Below, in pieces: positions 52,417-63,472 of a stretch of 64,000 nucleotides of DNA. Made by a program: the position numbers and the translations under genes. A model generated the notes under the pieces. It made no database searches, had not been told where the DNA came from, and saw only the letters and a program-made list of their open reading frames with translations. The stretch covers positions 930,001 through 994,000 of the forward strand of contig ML133458.1 of the NCBI GenBank assembly GCA_003864495.1, written 5' to 3'. The stretch's first letter is position 1, and every line of letters starts with the position of its first letter. The stretch comes from Nemopilema nomurai. Lineage: Eukaryota; Cnidaria; Scyphozoa; Rhizostomeae; Rhizostomatidae.

Positions 52417-55415
52417 TCTCAATAGTAGAAAGAAAGTAGCTACTGTAGGGTAGTTAGAAAATAGCTAGTTAAGGGTAAATAGAAAAAAGCTCCAGAAGGG
52501 TAGATAGAAAATAGCTAGTTAAGGGTAAATAGAAAATAGCTACTTTAGAGTAGATAGAAGACAGCTCTTAACGGTAGATGGAAAGTAGCTACTTGAGGGT
52601 AGATCAAAGTTAGCTACTAAAGGGCAGATAGAGAGTAGCTACTTAAGCGTACATAAAAAGTAGCTACTTAAGGGTAGACATAAAGTAGCTACTTAAGGAC
52701 GTATAGATATAGCTACTTAAGGGTAGATATAGAGTAGCTACTTAAGGACGTAAAGATATAGCTTGTTAAGGGTAGACATAAAGTAGCTACTTAAGGACGT
52801 ATAGATATCGCTACTTAAGGGTAGATATAGAGTAGCTACTTAAAGACGTATAGATATAGCTACTTAAGGGTAGATATTGAGTAGCTACTTAGTACCTGTA
52901 CTAAAGCAGCTACTTAGTACCTGTACCTTAAGCAGCTACTTCGTACCTGTACCTTAAGCAGCTACTTCGTACCTGTACTTAAGCAGCTACTTCGTACCTG
53001 TACCTTAAGCAGCTACTTCGTACCTGTACCTTAAGCAGCTACTTCGTACCTGTACCTTAGCGAATTAAGTACAGGTACGAAGTAGCTGCTTAAGGTACAG
53101 GTACGAAGTAGCTGCTTAAGGTACAGGTACGAAGTAGCTGCTTAAGTACAGGTACGAAGTAGCTGCTTAAGGTACAGGTACGAAGTAGCTGCTTAAGGTA
53201 CAGGTACGAAGTAGCTGCTTAAGGTACAGGTACTAAGTAGCTGCTTTAGTACAGGTACTAAGTAGCTACTCAATATCTACCCTTAAGTAGCTATATCTAT
53301 ACGTCCTTAAGTAGCTACTCTATATCTACCCTTAAGTAGCTATATCTATACGTCTTTAAGTAGCTACTCTATATCTACCCTTAAGTGGCTATATCTATAC
53401 GTCCTTAAGTAGCTACTTTATGTCTACCCTTAAGTAGCTATATATATACTTCCTTAAGTAGCTACTCTATATCTACCCTTAAGTAGCTATATCTATACGT
53501 CTTTAAGTAGCTACTCTATATCTACCCTTAAGTAGCTATATCTATACGTCCTTAAGTAGCCACTTTATGTCTACCCTTAAGTATCTATATCTATACGTCC
53601 TTAAGCAGCTACTTTATGTCTACCCTTAAGTAGCTATATCTATACTTCCTTAAGTAGCTACTCTATATCTACCCTTAAGTAGCTATATCTATACGTCTTT
53701 AAGTAGCTACTCTATATCTACCCTTAAGTAGCTATATCTATACGTCTTTAAGTAGCTACTCTATATCTACCCTTAAGTAGCTATATCTATACGTCCTTAA
53801 GTAGCTACTTTATGTCTACCCTTAAGTAGCTATATCTATTCGTCCCTAAGTAGCTACTTTATATCTACCCTTCAGTAGCTATATCGATACGTCCTTAAGT
53901 AGCTACTTTATATCTACCCTTAAGTAGCTATATCTATACGTCCTTAAGCAGCTACTTTATGTCTACCCTTAAGTAGCCATATCTATACTTCCTTAAGTAG
54001 CTGCTTTATGTCTACCCTTAAGTAGCTATATCTATACGTCCTTAAGTAGCTACTTTATGTCTACCCTTAAGTAGCTATATCTATTCGTCCCTAAGTAGCT
54101 ACTTTATGTCTACCCTTAAGTAGCTTTATCTATACTTCCTTAAGTAGCTACTTTATTTCTACCCTTAAGTAGCTATATCTATACTTCCTTAAGTAGCTAC
54201 TTTATATCTACCCTTAAGTAGCTATATCTTTACGTCCTTAAGTAGCTACTTTAGTCTACCCTTAAGTACCTATATCTATACGTCCTTAAGTAGCCACTTT
54301 ATGTCTACCCTTAAGTAGCTATATCTATACGTCCTCAAGCAGCTACTTTATGTCTACCCTTAAGTAGCTATATCTATTCGTCCCTAAGTAGCTACTTTAT
54401 GTCTACCCTTAGGTAGGTATATCTATACGTCCTTAAGCAGCTACTTTATGTCTACCCTTAAGTAGCCATATCTATACTTCCTTAAGTAGCTGCTTTATGT
54501 CTACCCTTAAGTAGCTATATCTATACGTCCTTAAGTAGCTACTTTATGTCTACCCTTAAGTAGCTTTATCTATACGTCCTTAAGTATTTTGTTTATGTCT
54601 ACCCTGAAGTAGCTATATCTATACGTCCTTAAGTAGCTACTTAACGTTTACCCTTAAGTATTTATATCCATACGCTCTTAAGTAGCTACACTTTAACCAC
54701 CATTAAGTGGCTATATAAATACGTCCTAGAGTATGTACTTGATATTTACCCTTAAGTTGCTATATATATACGTCTTTAATTAGCTACTCTATGTCTACCC
54801 TTAAGTAGCTTTTTTCTATCTACCCTTAAGTAGCTCTCTTCTAACAACCGTTATGTAGCATTCCTATATCTGTCCTTAAGTAGCTACTTTATATCTACCC
54901 TTAATTATCTACTCTCTATCCACCTTTTAGTAGCTACTCTCTATCCATCTTTAAGTAGCTACTTTCTGTCTACACTTAAATAGCTACTTTATGTCTACAC
55001 ATAAGTAGCTTTACTATACCTGCCCTTAAGTAGCTATTTTCAATCTATCCTTATGTAGCGACTTTTCATCTTCTCTCAAGTACTTACTTTCGATCTACCC
55101 ATAAGTAGTTACTTTCGATCTATCCTTAAGTAGCTTTTTTAGACCTATACTTAAGTAGCTACTTTATATCTACCCTTAAGTAGCAATTCACTATGTTCCC
55201 TTAACTAGCTACTTTCTATCTACCGCTAAATAGCTATCTCCTATCTACACTTAAGTAGCTGCTTTATGTCTACCCTTAAGTAGTTATCTCCTGTCTGCAC
55301 TTATATAGCTACTTTTCTGTTATCTCTCAAGTAGCTATAATTCATGTACCTTTAAGTAACTACTTTCTTTCTACAATTAAGTAGCTTTCCTATACCTGTC
55401 CTTAAGTAGCTTGTC
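52417..55415. repeat. Satellite array of ~24-26 bp monomers with internal inversion
   Basis: About 3 kb of tandem repeats. The basic monomer is 24-25 bases with core TTAAGTAGCTA. Over most of the array two monomer types alternate as a 49-base dimer (TTAAGTAGCTACTCTATATCT... then TTAAGTAGCTATATCTATAC...). Near 52890-53263 a 26-base variant replaces it (TTAAGCAGCTACTTCGTACC...). Left of 53060 the repeats read GGGTAGATA...GTAGCTACTTAA; right of 53064 they are the reverse complement. Monomers become more diverged towards both outer edges. The array lies between duplication copies A and B. Confidence 0.95.
52889..53263. repeat. Near-perfect palindrome at the centre of the satellite
   Basis: Two arms of 26-base units (CTTAAGCAGCTACTTCGTAC and reverse complement GTACGAAGTAGCTGCTTAAG) meet at a 5-base spacer GCGAA (53060-53064). 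The right arm has one unit more than the left. Variant units missing one C occur in mirrored order, so the arms are copies of each other. The flanking 49-base dimers continue the inverted symmetry outward. Single strands could form a very long hairpin. Confidence 0.93.
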
Positions 55416-55517
55416 GCCACAAACATTGATTAACATAGCTACTTGGAACTGAAGAAAATTCCGCTAATGTGAAGGTAGGAGCAGTTACATATCAGCATAT
55501 ACAAAGTGTCCGCTTGA

Positions 55518-55600
55518 AGTAGATGGTATCAAAATAGCCATTTGAATGTAGGTAGAAAGTAGGTGGTATCAAAATAGCTATTTGTAAATAGGTAGAAAGT
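55518..55600. repeat. Two-copy 42-bp tandem repeat
   Basis: The unit beginning AGTAGATGGTATCAAAATAG is repeated once, just outside the satellite's right edge. It contains TAGGTAGAAAGTA, similar to degenerate satellite monomers, so it may be a relic of the same family. Confidence 0.7.
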
Positions 55601-56142
55601 ACCGGACATGGCACTGGTTCGCCTCCATACAACAGAAATGCACCCTCTAGTATTTTTGAAGGGCTATTTCAATCACTTCAAACAGCAAACCAGTATTGTA
55701 CAAAGATCGAAAAACTTTATGCTGTTCGCTTGCATATGTTGCTTTTCTTTCTAATTGCTCATGTACCTAAAATTAGACCAAAGGCCCAATGGCACAATCA
55801 AAGAATCACATTTGGCTTTAATGATGGAAAGCAAGGTCTGATGAAATATTGGAGACATCTTACCACGTGTTTTTCCTCTACACTCCTTTCTAATTAAGAA
55901 AAATGTCGTCATTTTACAAATTTTTTTATCATAATTATATGAATTTTTACTTGATGTTCCCTCTATTTAATTTTTGTGCTAAGGAAAAAGTTTAGTTGAT
56001 TTCAGAAAACATTACTGAACATCATATACTTGAATCTATTTTGTCACGTAACGCAAAGGCAGAAGCAAAAGTTTTTAAACTTAAGAAACATTTTCCATAT
56101 AAAAGATATTTGAATATAAAGCTCTCATCTTTGTTATTTTAG

Positions 56143-56388
56143 TCCAAGACACCTATCGGTGAAGAATGTGCTTTGAGCAACCATACGAAATTAGCGCATA
56201 TACTCATTGTCTGGCACACTTTCACCTGGTGGAGGCGCAGTAAAGAAGTAGGAGCGTTGACAAGTATAGCCGAAACTTTCTTTGGAAAGAATTTCACAAC
56301 AATGTTATGTTATGAAATGTCAGGGACTTTTCCTTTCGAGAGGTCTGCTTCCGAACTGATGCTTTATCGATTGTGTCGTAAGCTCTAG
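56143..56388 (+). CDS. Candidate terminal coding exon, unknown product
   Basis: After a good acceptor (CATCTTTGTTATTTTAG) the frame stays open for 81 codons to a TAG at 56386-56388. In this frame the codon before the exon is itself TAG, so the frame makes sense only if spliced. The sequence is varied and protein-like (IVWHTFTWWRRSKEV, FPFERSASELMLYRL) but matches no family I recognise. It lies between the satellite and copy B. Upstream exons would have to cross the satellite or be inside it. Confidence 0.22.
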   Translation, partial: SKTPIGEECALSNHTKLAHILIVWHTFTWWRRSKEVGALTSIAETFFGKNFTTMLCYEMSGTFPFERSASELMLYRLCRKL

Positions 56389-59300
56389 GCCAAGAGGGCA
56401 ACCATGTTATCAAATTCTAGAAATTTCTGCTACTCCCATTTTTATCATGGTTGGATAATTTCCTTATTTTCCAGCTTCTAGTACGGGGAAAACGAGTGTG
56501 TAGTTTCAAGCAAAAAAGGGGGCGATCGAGTTAGATCAATGATCCCCTGTGATGGAATTATATGTAAACGCTCGAAGCGTTTGTTGAAATGCTTTGGCTT
56601 GTGATCAAAGACTGCAAGTCTCTAATTGATTCGCTTATTGACTCAATGATTGGTTGATTGTTTGATTGACTGATTCGATGATTTATTTGCTGGTCGACTA
56701 CGTTATAGATAGCTTAAACGGCATTCGCTTTAAGATTGAGCGATTGCAATTGAATTGAATCAGAAAGCTTTTAGCAGAGATCGATCTCTGAGATTTACAG
56801 TGGGAGACGAGGTCGCGCTTCTGTTGTTTAGAATATAAGCGTTGGTGGTTTGTCCGAACTAACTAGCTACGAGAAATAAGTACGCACGCGCATTGAGCCT
56901 ACCAGAACAATGACTTCAGCAGCTGGATCTTAGTTGCTTATTTTTTCAAACTTCGCCTGTCTACTGCAAAATGCAAGGTACGCATGCGCACTTACTCCTG
57001 TCACGGGGGCTACCTACACATTTTGACTTGTTCTAACTCGTTCACTGTACAAGCAGTTTGTATAATGTGTTATCATTTCTCACTTTCAGGTCTCAGTTAT
57101 TGCCATTGAAAGCAGGAAGCCAAACAGTTACTTCACAATTAAAGTATCAGCAGCCATGAAAATATTGACGTCATTCTAGCATTTGCAGCAATGATGTTTA
57201 CATTGTTATGTTATCCATCTATTCACAGTTTTCAATGATGCCAGTAGATTGTCCCATATGTTCACTTCTTTGTGTTGAAATAACTCACTATAGTTTGATT
57301 TTATTTCCGAAGCTGGTAAATTCTCGTCATTGATGTGCGCGATTGAGCCACCAAGCTATGTTTTTCTTTAAGTCAAATTTTGGAACATGTTTCTTTAATT
57401 AAATCACTGTTCTTCTGTGCCATTTATTGTTGTCTATGCAATAATGCATTTTTCAGTCATGATTTCGTTTACTAGTCTTGAAAAATTCTTTCAAAAATTT
57501 CCTGTAAACACTGTTTTTGTCCTGTAAACACTGCGTGAAACTTTTCTTCATTCAACCTTTTTTTGAGTTTTTGTTGTGCAAAGTGTGGCAATACACAGAG
57601 CAATTTTTTAACTGTTCAATCCTCCTCTTATAAAACTTAGTAATGTTGAATGAGAATTCTCTTTGAAAGAGATTTTTCATACTTGCAAAATATTTTACAA
57701 CTCAGTTTTGAATTACCATCTTCCGTATAAACATCCTTCTGCTGTAAGAAATAAAACAACAGTATAAGCTTATTCTTCAAAAGCCAACACCAAAAGAAAC
57801 ACAATAAATCTTTGAAAAGGGCACTTTTCATGAATGACGGAAACCGTTTGCATGATTAGTGCTGTGTCAATTTGAAATTAAATATATTTAAAGTATCTGG
57901 ATAACAATTTATCAATGTACAACAATTTTTATGCAAGTTTTGCCCTCTAGAAGGTTCGGGGGACTGCATCTTGCTATGTCATTCTGTAACTTTGTTCTTG
58001 ACACAAAGCATGAACGAAATCATGTTTTATTTCTATTACATCATAACCCAATGTCCAAGTTATGTCCCAACAATTGTTCTCGTGCAGTGAATACTGCATG
58101 GAGAGTAGGAACTAGCAGCAATAGAGTTACCAAACGTGATAACTAGTTGACAATAAATTGTTTAGAGATGAATCCGTGGAGCAAAAGTAGAGGATACCTT
58201 ATATTCAGCGTTAAATTGCATTGAAGCCTAGTTGACCCGAACTGATAAACCTGCGCGCCTCCAAAGCAATGTAGTTATATACATTTGAGATAAGCAGAAT
58301 CCAAGGCTACTCAATAAGTACTGTTAATTTGCGTTATTTTAGGCTTATCGAGCAATGAGTTGGAAAATTTTTAAAAGTAATGGTATCATCTTTGTTTTTT
58401 ATAATAAGGGATTTGATCAAAGGGGTTTGTATAGAGGTATGATATAACAAAGTTACCTTTTTAACGCAATTGTTTGTTTATGGTGCACAATTACTGATTA
58501 GAAAGATATTGAAAATGGAAAATCAATACAGAAAGATGCACACTTATATAATAAAGATTGGAATGCAAGTAGATGGTAGGAAAAGATCACAATTAATTAC
58601 AGTTACAATCAAGAAGGATAGAGAACTAAAACTAACTGATGGTTATGCTATTTTGGAAGATGTTTGTCATCAGTACATTTAAAGAATCAAGCCTGGACTA
58701 TTTTGCCTCTAACTGCAAAATTTATTCTTGAATGAAAATCATGATATCAAATAATCGATCAATCTAAAGGAAATCCTCAATCAATTTAGATAACAATCTT
58801 CATCAGCATTGTGTCCTATGTTCATTCGTATATGGGAAATTGAAATGTCTGTGCAGAGTATAATTTCAACCAATGATAAAATGATTTATATGCTACTTTA
58901 TCTAACGAAGACTTATTATTTTCGAGTAATTTTAATGGAGATTACTGTCTTCGCTTGAATTTGACTCAGTAATGTCTTTGACAATATCAAATAAATTAAA
59001 TGCAGATTCATAATGGATAGCAGTGGTTCTTCGTGTTGTTTATTGTTTTCATGAAAGCCTTAAGATGAAGTTTGGAAAGTGTTGAACTGCCGTAAACAAA
59101 ATCTACGAATAAACTTAATAAGTTTTTAACTGCCCGGAAACGGGAATAATTTTATTTCGATAACAATCCTCGAAAATTTTACAACGGACTGATATTTATA
59201 GTAGAAACCTCATATTGACGAAATGAAGTTGTTCGAGGCTAGAAGGCATAGTAAATGATTCGAAATTATACTAGCTCTATGATTGTGCAAATGAAGTTAT

Positions 59301-60066
59301 TATTTCATGTTTTATCCTCTGTTTTGTGCCATCAAAATTTGGAATAAAATGTGTTAATTCAGTAAACTAGGCAACTTTCTAGTTTATACGTCACGTCGGT
59401 GATGACCACGAGCCTGAAGGTGGAAGAATGAATAAGAATAACGCAGAATTTAAGTATAACCAGGCATATGTGTGTATACCTATGGAGCCCTTCCCCCATT
59501 TCAGTTCAGTTTCACATATTCCAAATTCATTACCTACAATTTAAATATAATTTGGTATACTAACAAGTAACTAAACTACAATGAAAAATATAACAGAAAA
59601 TCAATATGTTGATACGGAAAATTCGTACTACATGAAATGCATAGGACTGCGATAAATTGTATAGAGCGAAATAAGAGGAGCCCACTTCATAGATAAACGA
59701 ATTGCGGAGAGAGCCCTCTCTAACCATCAATAAATTAGAATGATTAAATGGAGAAAAAAAATGGAAATTATGCAGGTAGCAAAAATAACTGAGAATTATT
59801 GATTGACCATTTTCATCAAGAACACTTTCCCTTAGGCATGATAAGTTGTTGAAAAGCACAAAAACGAGTTTTCCCGTGGCTTGGAACGTAGTGTAAGGGG
59901 GCATGGTATGAAATTTCCGACCTCACTTCTGAAATTTCCCCCGGCTATGATTCAAACGACTGGGCCGAGCATCTCATTGGCGCAATGTGATTCATTCATT
60001 TTAGAACTGTTGGCGGGAAAATTCAGTTCGTGTTTGGAGTGAGGGTTTGAAAAGTGGCTTTGAAAT

Positions 60067-61167
60067 AAAAGGTGGGTTTGAAAAGTGGCTTTGAAAAGCA
60101 AGTAAACCGAAAAGATGAGCAAGACGTGACAAGAAGAAGAGGAATTGATTATGAAGAATCTGAGATGGAGAGAAGAATAAAAGATCTTTTTTCGTAAGTA
60201 CTGATTTTCCTAAAGATTGGCCTAAGCATTAATTTGCAATTAGCGAAATTAGTAAAATTGTACTCGAATACTTTCAACCTGACAATCCTAAGAAATTCAC
60301 TGCCCTTTATTGTTGTATAGAACAATTTTTCTGTAGAAACTGAATGCCTTTCATTTTGATGGCTCCATTTATCACTGGAGTGGTTGTTTTTTAGCTCTCT
60401 TTAAGTGCACATATAAAAAGTTTGCCAACAAGTTGCTGAATGTTTTACTTCTAGCATTTGAGACATAAGTTTAGAGTTGAACTATTAACATGTTTTCAAG
60501 TTTCATGTGATAACAATGTTTCATGTGAATCTCCTCTGCTTTACACTACTGGATGACTGATTATACCTTAGCTTAAAAATTGCCATATTTTGTCTTTCTT
60601 TCTTATTATTTTGCTCTCTGTGTTTTTCCAGACCAAAGACTCACAGCAAACATTCCAAATCTTCTTCTACTTCTACAAATTTCTACAACTACTTCAATAC
60701 TGAAGGCTCTGTTGATGTAAAGAAAAACAAAAACAGACAAACAAACAAACAAACAAAAGCACACAAGAAGGTTAAGAATCCTGAATTCAAAGGTAAGGGT
60801 AATAGCAATATGGTTTTATCATTCATGTAAACACTGTATATTTTTGGTGATATCAGTCTGTGCATGCTTTTGATTTTTAAGAAAAGTTGTATTTTTTTAT
60901 GAAAATGTTCCTAATGTTAAGTGAGTAACTTTTGCTGTAGATTCATTCACTAAACACAGACTTTGATATTTGTATCAATTTTTTTGGTACAAACCTCAAT
61001 TCTTTTAGGGGTGTGTATCTATCATAATTTTTATGAAATATTTAGACTCAATGAAATTATTTCCTTGCATTTCAATAGGGGCAGAGTTATATTTTAATCC
61101 CTGATATTTGGTAATATTCTTTTTGTAGATGGAAAGTTTGCCAGAAAAGCCATTAGAATATGAGTGA
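60067..61167 (+). pseudogene. Three-exon small gene or pseudogene in copy B
   Basis: Counterpart of the copy A locus. Exon 1 ends at 60193 with a perfect donor (TTTTTTC/GTAAGT), phase 2. Exon 2 is 60632-60792, enters in the matching phase (giving Ser-Pro-Lys-Thr) and ends AAAG/GTAAGG. Exon 3 is 61129-61167 after TTTTTGTAG. The upstream start seen in copy A is destroyed here (ATG followed directly by TGA, then more stops). Exon 2 carries an (ACAA)n expansion near 60735-60757. Each copy keeps what the other has lost, as expected for decay after duplication. Confidence 0.3.
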
Positions 61168-61689
61168 CCCTATTTTTGCAAGCTGAAGAAATGGTATCTA
61201 AGTTATTGGATAACTATTGAAACAGAGATATCTGCTGATTTCCTTTGTTGATTGGATTTCAGCTCTGCATTTGTAAGTATTTTGTTAGTTGTTGTAAATT
61301 TCTGTGAGATCTAGATCTTTCTATTTGACAATGTTAAATTTTTATTCACCCATGTCTGATCCGGAAATTAGCAAACTTTTTAAAAAGGCCAAAGTATTGG
61401 TGTCTTTGTGTTGTTGCCCTGAACAAAGTCTTGTATCAAAACAAGAACAAGTGTCAAAGGATTCATCATTTAAAGACAGAGGATGTTTTGCTGTACAGTT
61501 TTCGAATAGACCAAGAAAAAACAAGAATTTCTATTCTTTAACATTGAGCATCACAATTTTTTTCTTTTGCTTAACTTTTTAATTATATATAAGGAATAAT
61601 TTCTGCCAATTTGAGACATTAATGTGCCATAAAAAGAGGTGACTCCCATAAGGTGCTAACATTACTATCTGGGAAAGAAAGAATCAGGG

Positions 61690-61936
61690 TGAAGAGACAG
61701 AATCTCAATTTATGCTTAGCAAAAGGCATCATGGTGTTGACCATTTGAATGAACTTTGCTATTTTGCAGTGCCATGCTCCCCATCTTTCTGTAGAGCAAA
61801 CTACATTTTTAGGCCATGTAGAAAGAAACAGAAAAAAGAAGGTCAAAGATTCTGTAATTGATTTTGCTTTGCAAGGCTCGACTATGATTTTATCAAAGAA
61901 ATGTTTAGAAGCCGTGGAAATTGCTAAAATATAAAT
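61690..61936. other. Block open on both strands, conserved between copies (B)
   Basis: Matches 50545-50785. Here the minus-strand frame extends to 182 codons (61619-62167) only because it runs on into inserted sequence past about 61990. That extension is absent in copy A, so the long ORF is probably a chance fusion and not a gene. Confidence 0.25.
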
Positions 61937-62522
61937 CGCAGTTTCATGGCAGCTGTCGAAGAGTAAATAAAATGTGTAAGCAACTGTAAGCAGCCCAGCG
62001 GGTCCAGGGGCAGAGCAGAGAGCCCCCGGAAGCTCATGAGGTTTTGCCATCTCTGAGGCCCTAGAATGGCGTAATTCCTGAAAATTCTCTTTCTGTACGA
62101 TGACATAAAAGCACAACAATTTCATATACAGCCCCTGAATATCCAACCCACTAGCAGAGAATGACAATCAGCAAAGTTCTTTCATGTGCCGCTAAATTTG
62201 AACGTTTTTAATACCATCATGGCTCTTATTTTTCCTCTCCGCATTGAGACTTGATTTGTTGCATTTATTTCAAAATTCCTCTATTTTCTGGGAGCTTTCT
62301 CCATAAAGAGCCATGACTTTCTAATCCCTGAAGCACGGATTTTCCAAAGAAAAAGCACTTCCTTAGTTGAACTGTCATCTATATTTTGTGCAGAGGGTAT
62401 AAGTTTGAAAATTTCACTCAGCGGCCGTCTGCAAACTTGCTTGGCGCAAGGCCACTCGTACGCCAACTGGCGCGGACAACGCGGTCACTCACCGAAATTT
62501 CAGCAAATAGTAATTTAACTCT

Positions 62523-62533
62523 CCCCCCCCCCC
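62523..62533. repeat. Poly(C) run inside the copy B insertion
   Basis: Eleven consecutive C bases. Confidence 0.85.
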
Positions 62534-63223
62534 TACATTACATGCTGATATTTCTGTAGAATCACTAGTTTTGTTTCTTTCGTTGTTTAGGTTTATAAAT
62601 TTTACTTGGAAATTAGAGTTTCTTTATCCAAAGAGTTGTGGCCGTTTGACCAATTTTTGGAGAGCTACCTTAGACATATCCTTTCTCCACTATAGGGAAA
62701 GGATTTCCCTTGCTTTCGAGATTTCTAGGTCACTTTTAGTCTTCCGTTTAATTTTAGATGATTTAACGGTTGATTTTGCATGTTTAAGAATTTACGGTAC
62801 ACTGTAACTTGTGATTTAAAGGGTTGTTTTAACGCAGCATAAATAATGAGCTAGGAGGGATTCCGCTATTTTATGACTCCGCTATTTTCTGGGGCTCTGC
62901 GCCACTATGGTTGCATATTTTCTCACGACTTGCGACATTAAGTAAACATACGAGGCTGCATGTAAACGAGGCTTTGTGCAAAAATGCGGGAACGTTGAGA
63001 TTTTGAATAATTTCATGACGCCGTCAGACTTTCAGATGATGCCTTTTGGGTCTGACTCCTAGTTCTATGGTCTGAGAAAGCAATCCGACAATAAAATCTG
63101 AGCAATATGACGATATCAAGCAAAGTGATATCAATAAAAACATTGTCATGTCTTGAAAGTAGTTTGCACAACAAAGCAACATGAATACAAATCCCTAGCA
63201 ACAGTTTTAGCACGCATTTTGGT

Positions 63224-63472
63224 GTGCTAAAGATTAGTGTCTGCCTACATCAATTTGAAGTCGAGTACAAGAGCCTTAAACGCACAGCCATTAGCAATTA
63301 CTTGTATGTCAATCTCAATATGCCTCTTTTAGCCTCCTTTGATCCCAGACCAGCAGTAAATTATTTCATTACCGAGAAAGACAGGAGAATAAGAGACACC
63401 CCGAAAGCTAATAGGCAGGAATGGTTTAGAGAGGTATTTTGGAGCAGTGAAATGATCAAAGAAAGGGAGTGA
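63224..63472 (+). mobile_element. hAT-type transposase C-terminal remnant
   Basis: The 82-codon frame contains ASFDPRPAVNYFITEKDRRI, which resembles the tail of the hAT dimerisation region in ZNF862/hAT-like proteins (small residue, F-D-x-x-P-A-V, hydrophobic or aromatic residues, then K-x-R-R). Just before it, SNYLYVNLNMPLL fits the L-x-x-L-M-x-(V/I)-x-(I/L)-x-G/M-P-x-L segment. Only the C-terminal end is present; no upstream catalytic region was found. It lies in the copy B insertion at about 61990-63711. Terminal inverted repeats and an 8-bp target duplication could not be identified by eye. Confidence 0.4.

Noticed and set aside
52417..55415. Repeat array with regular spacing, at first glance CRISPR-like
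   Set aside because: Repeats are contiguous, with no unique spacers, they invert at the centre, and the context is an animal genome. It is a satellite.
61619..62167. Longest ORF in the window (182 codons, minus strand)
   Set aside because: It crosses the edge of the copy B insertion at about 61990. Copy A lacks the upstream half, and the product shows no domain.
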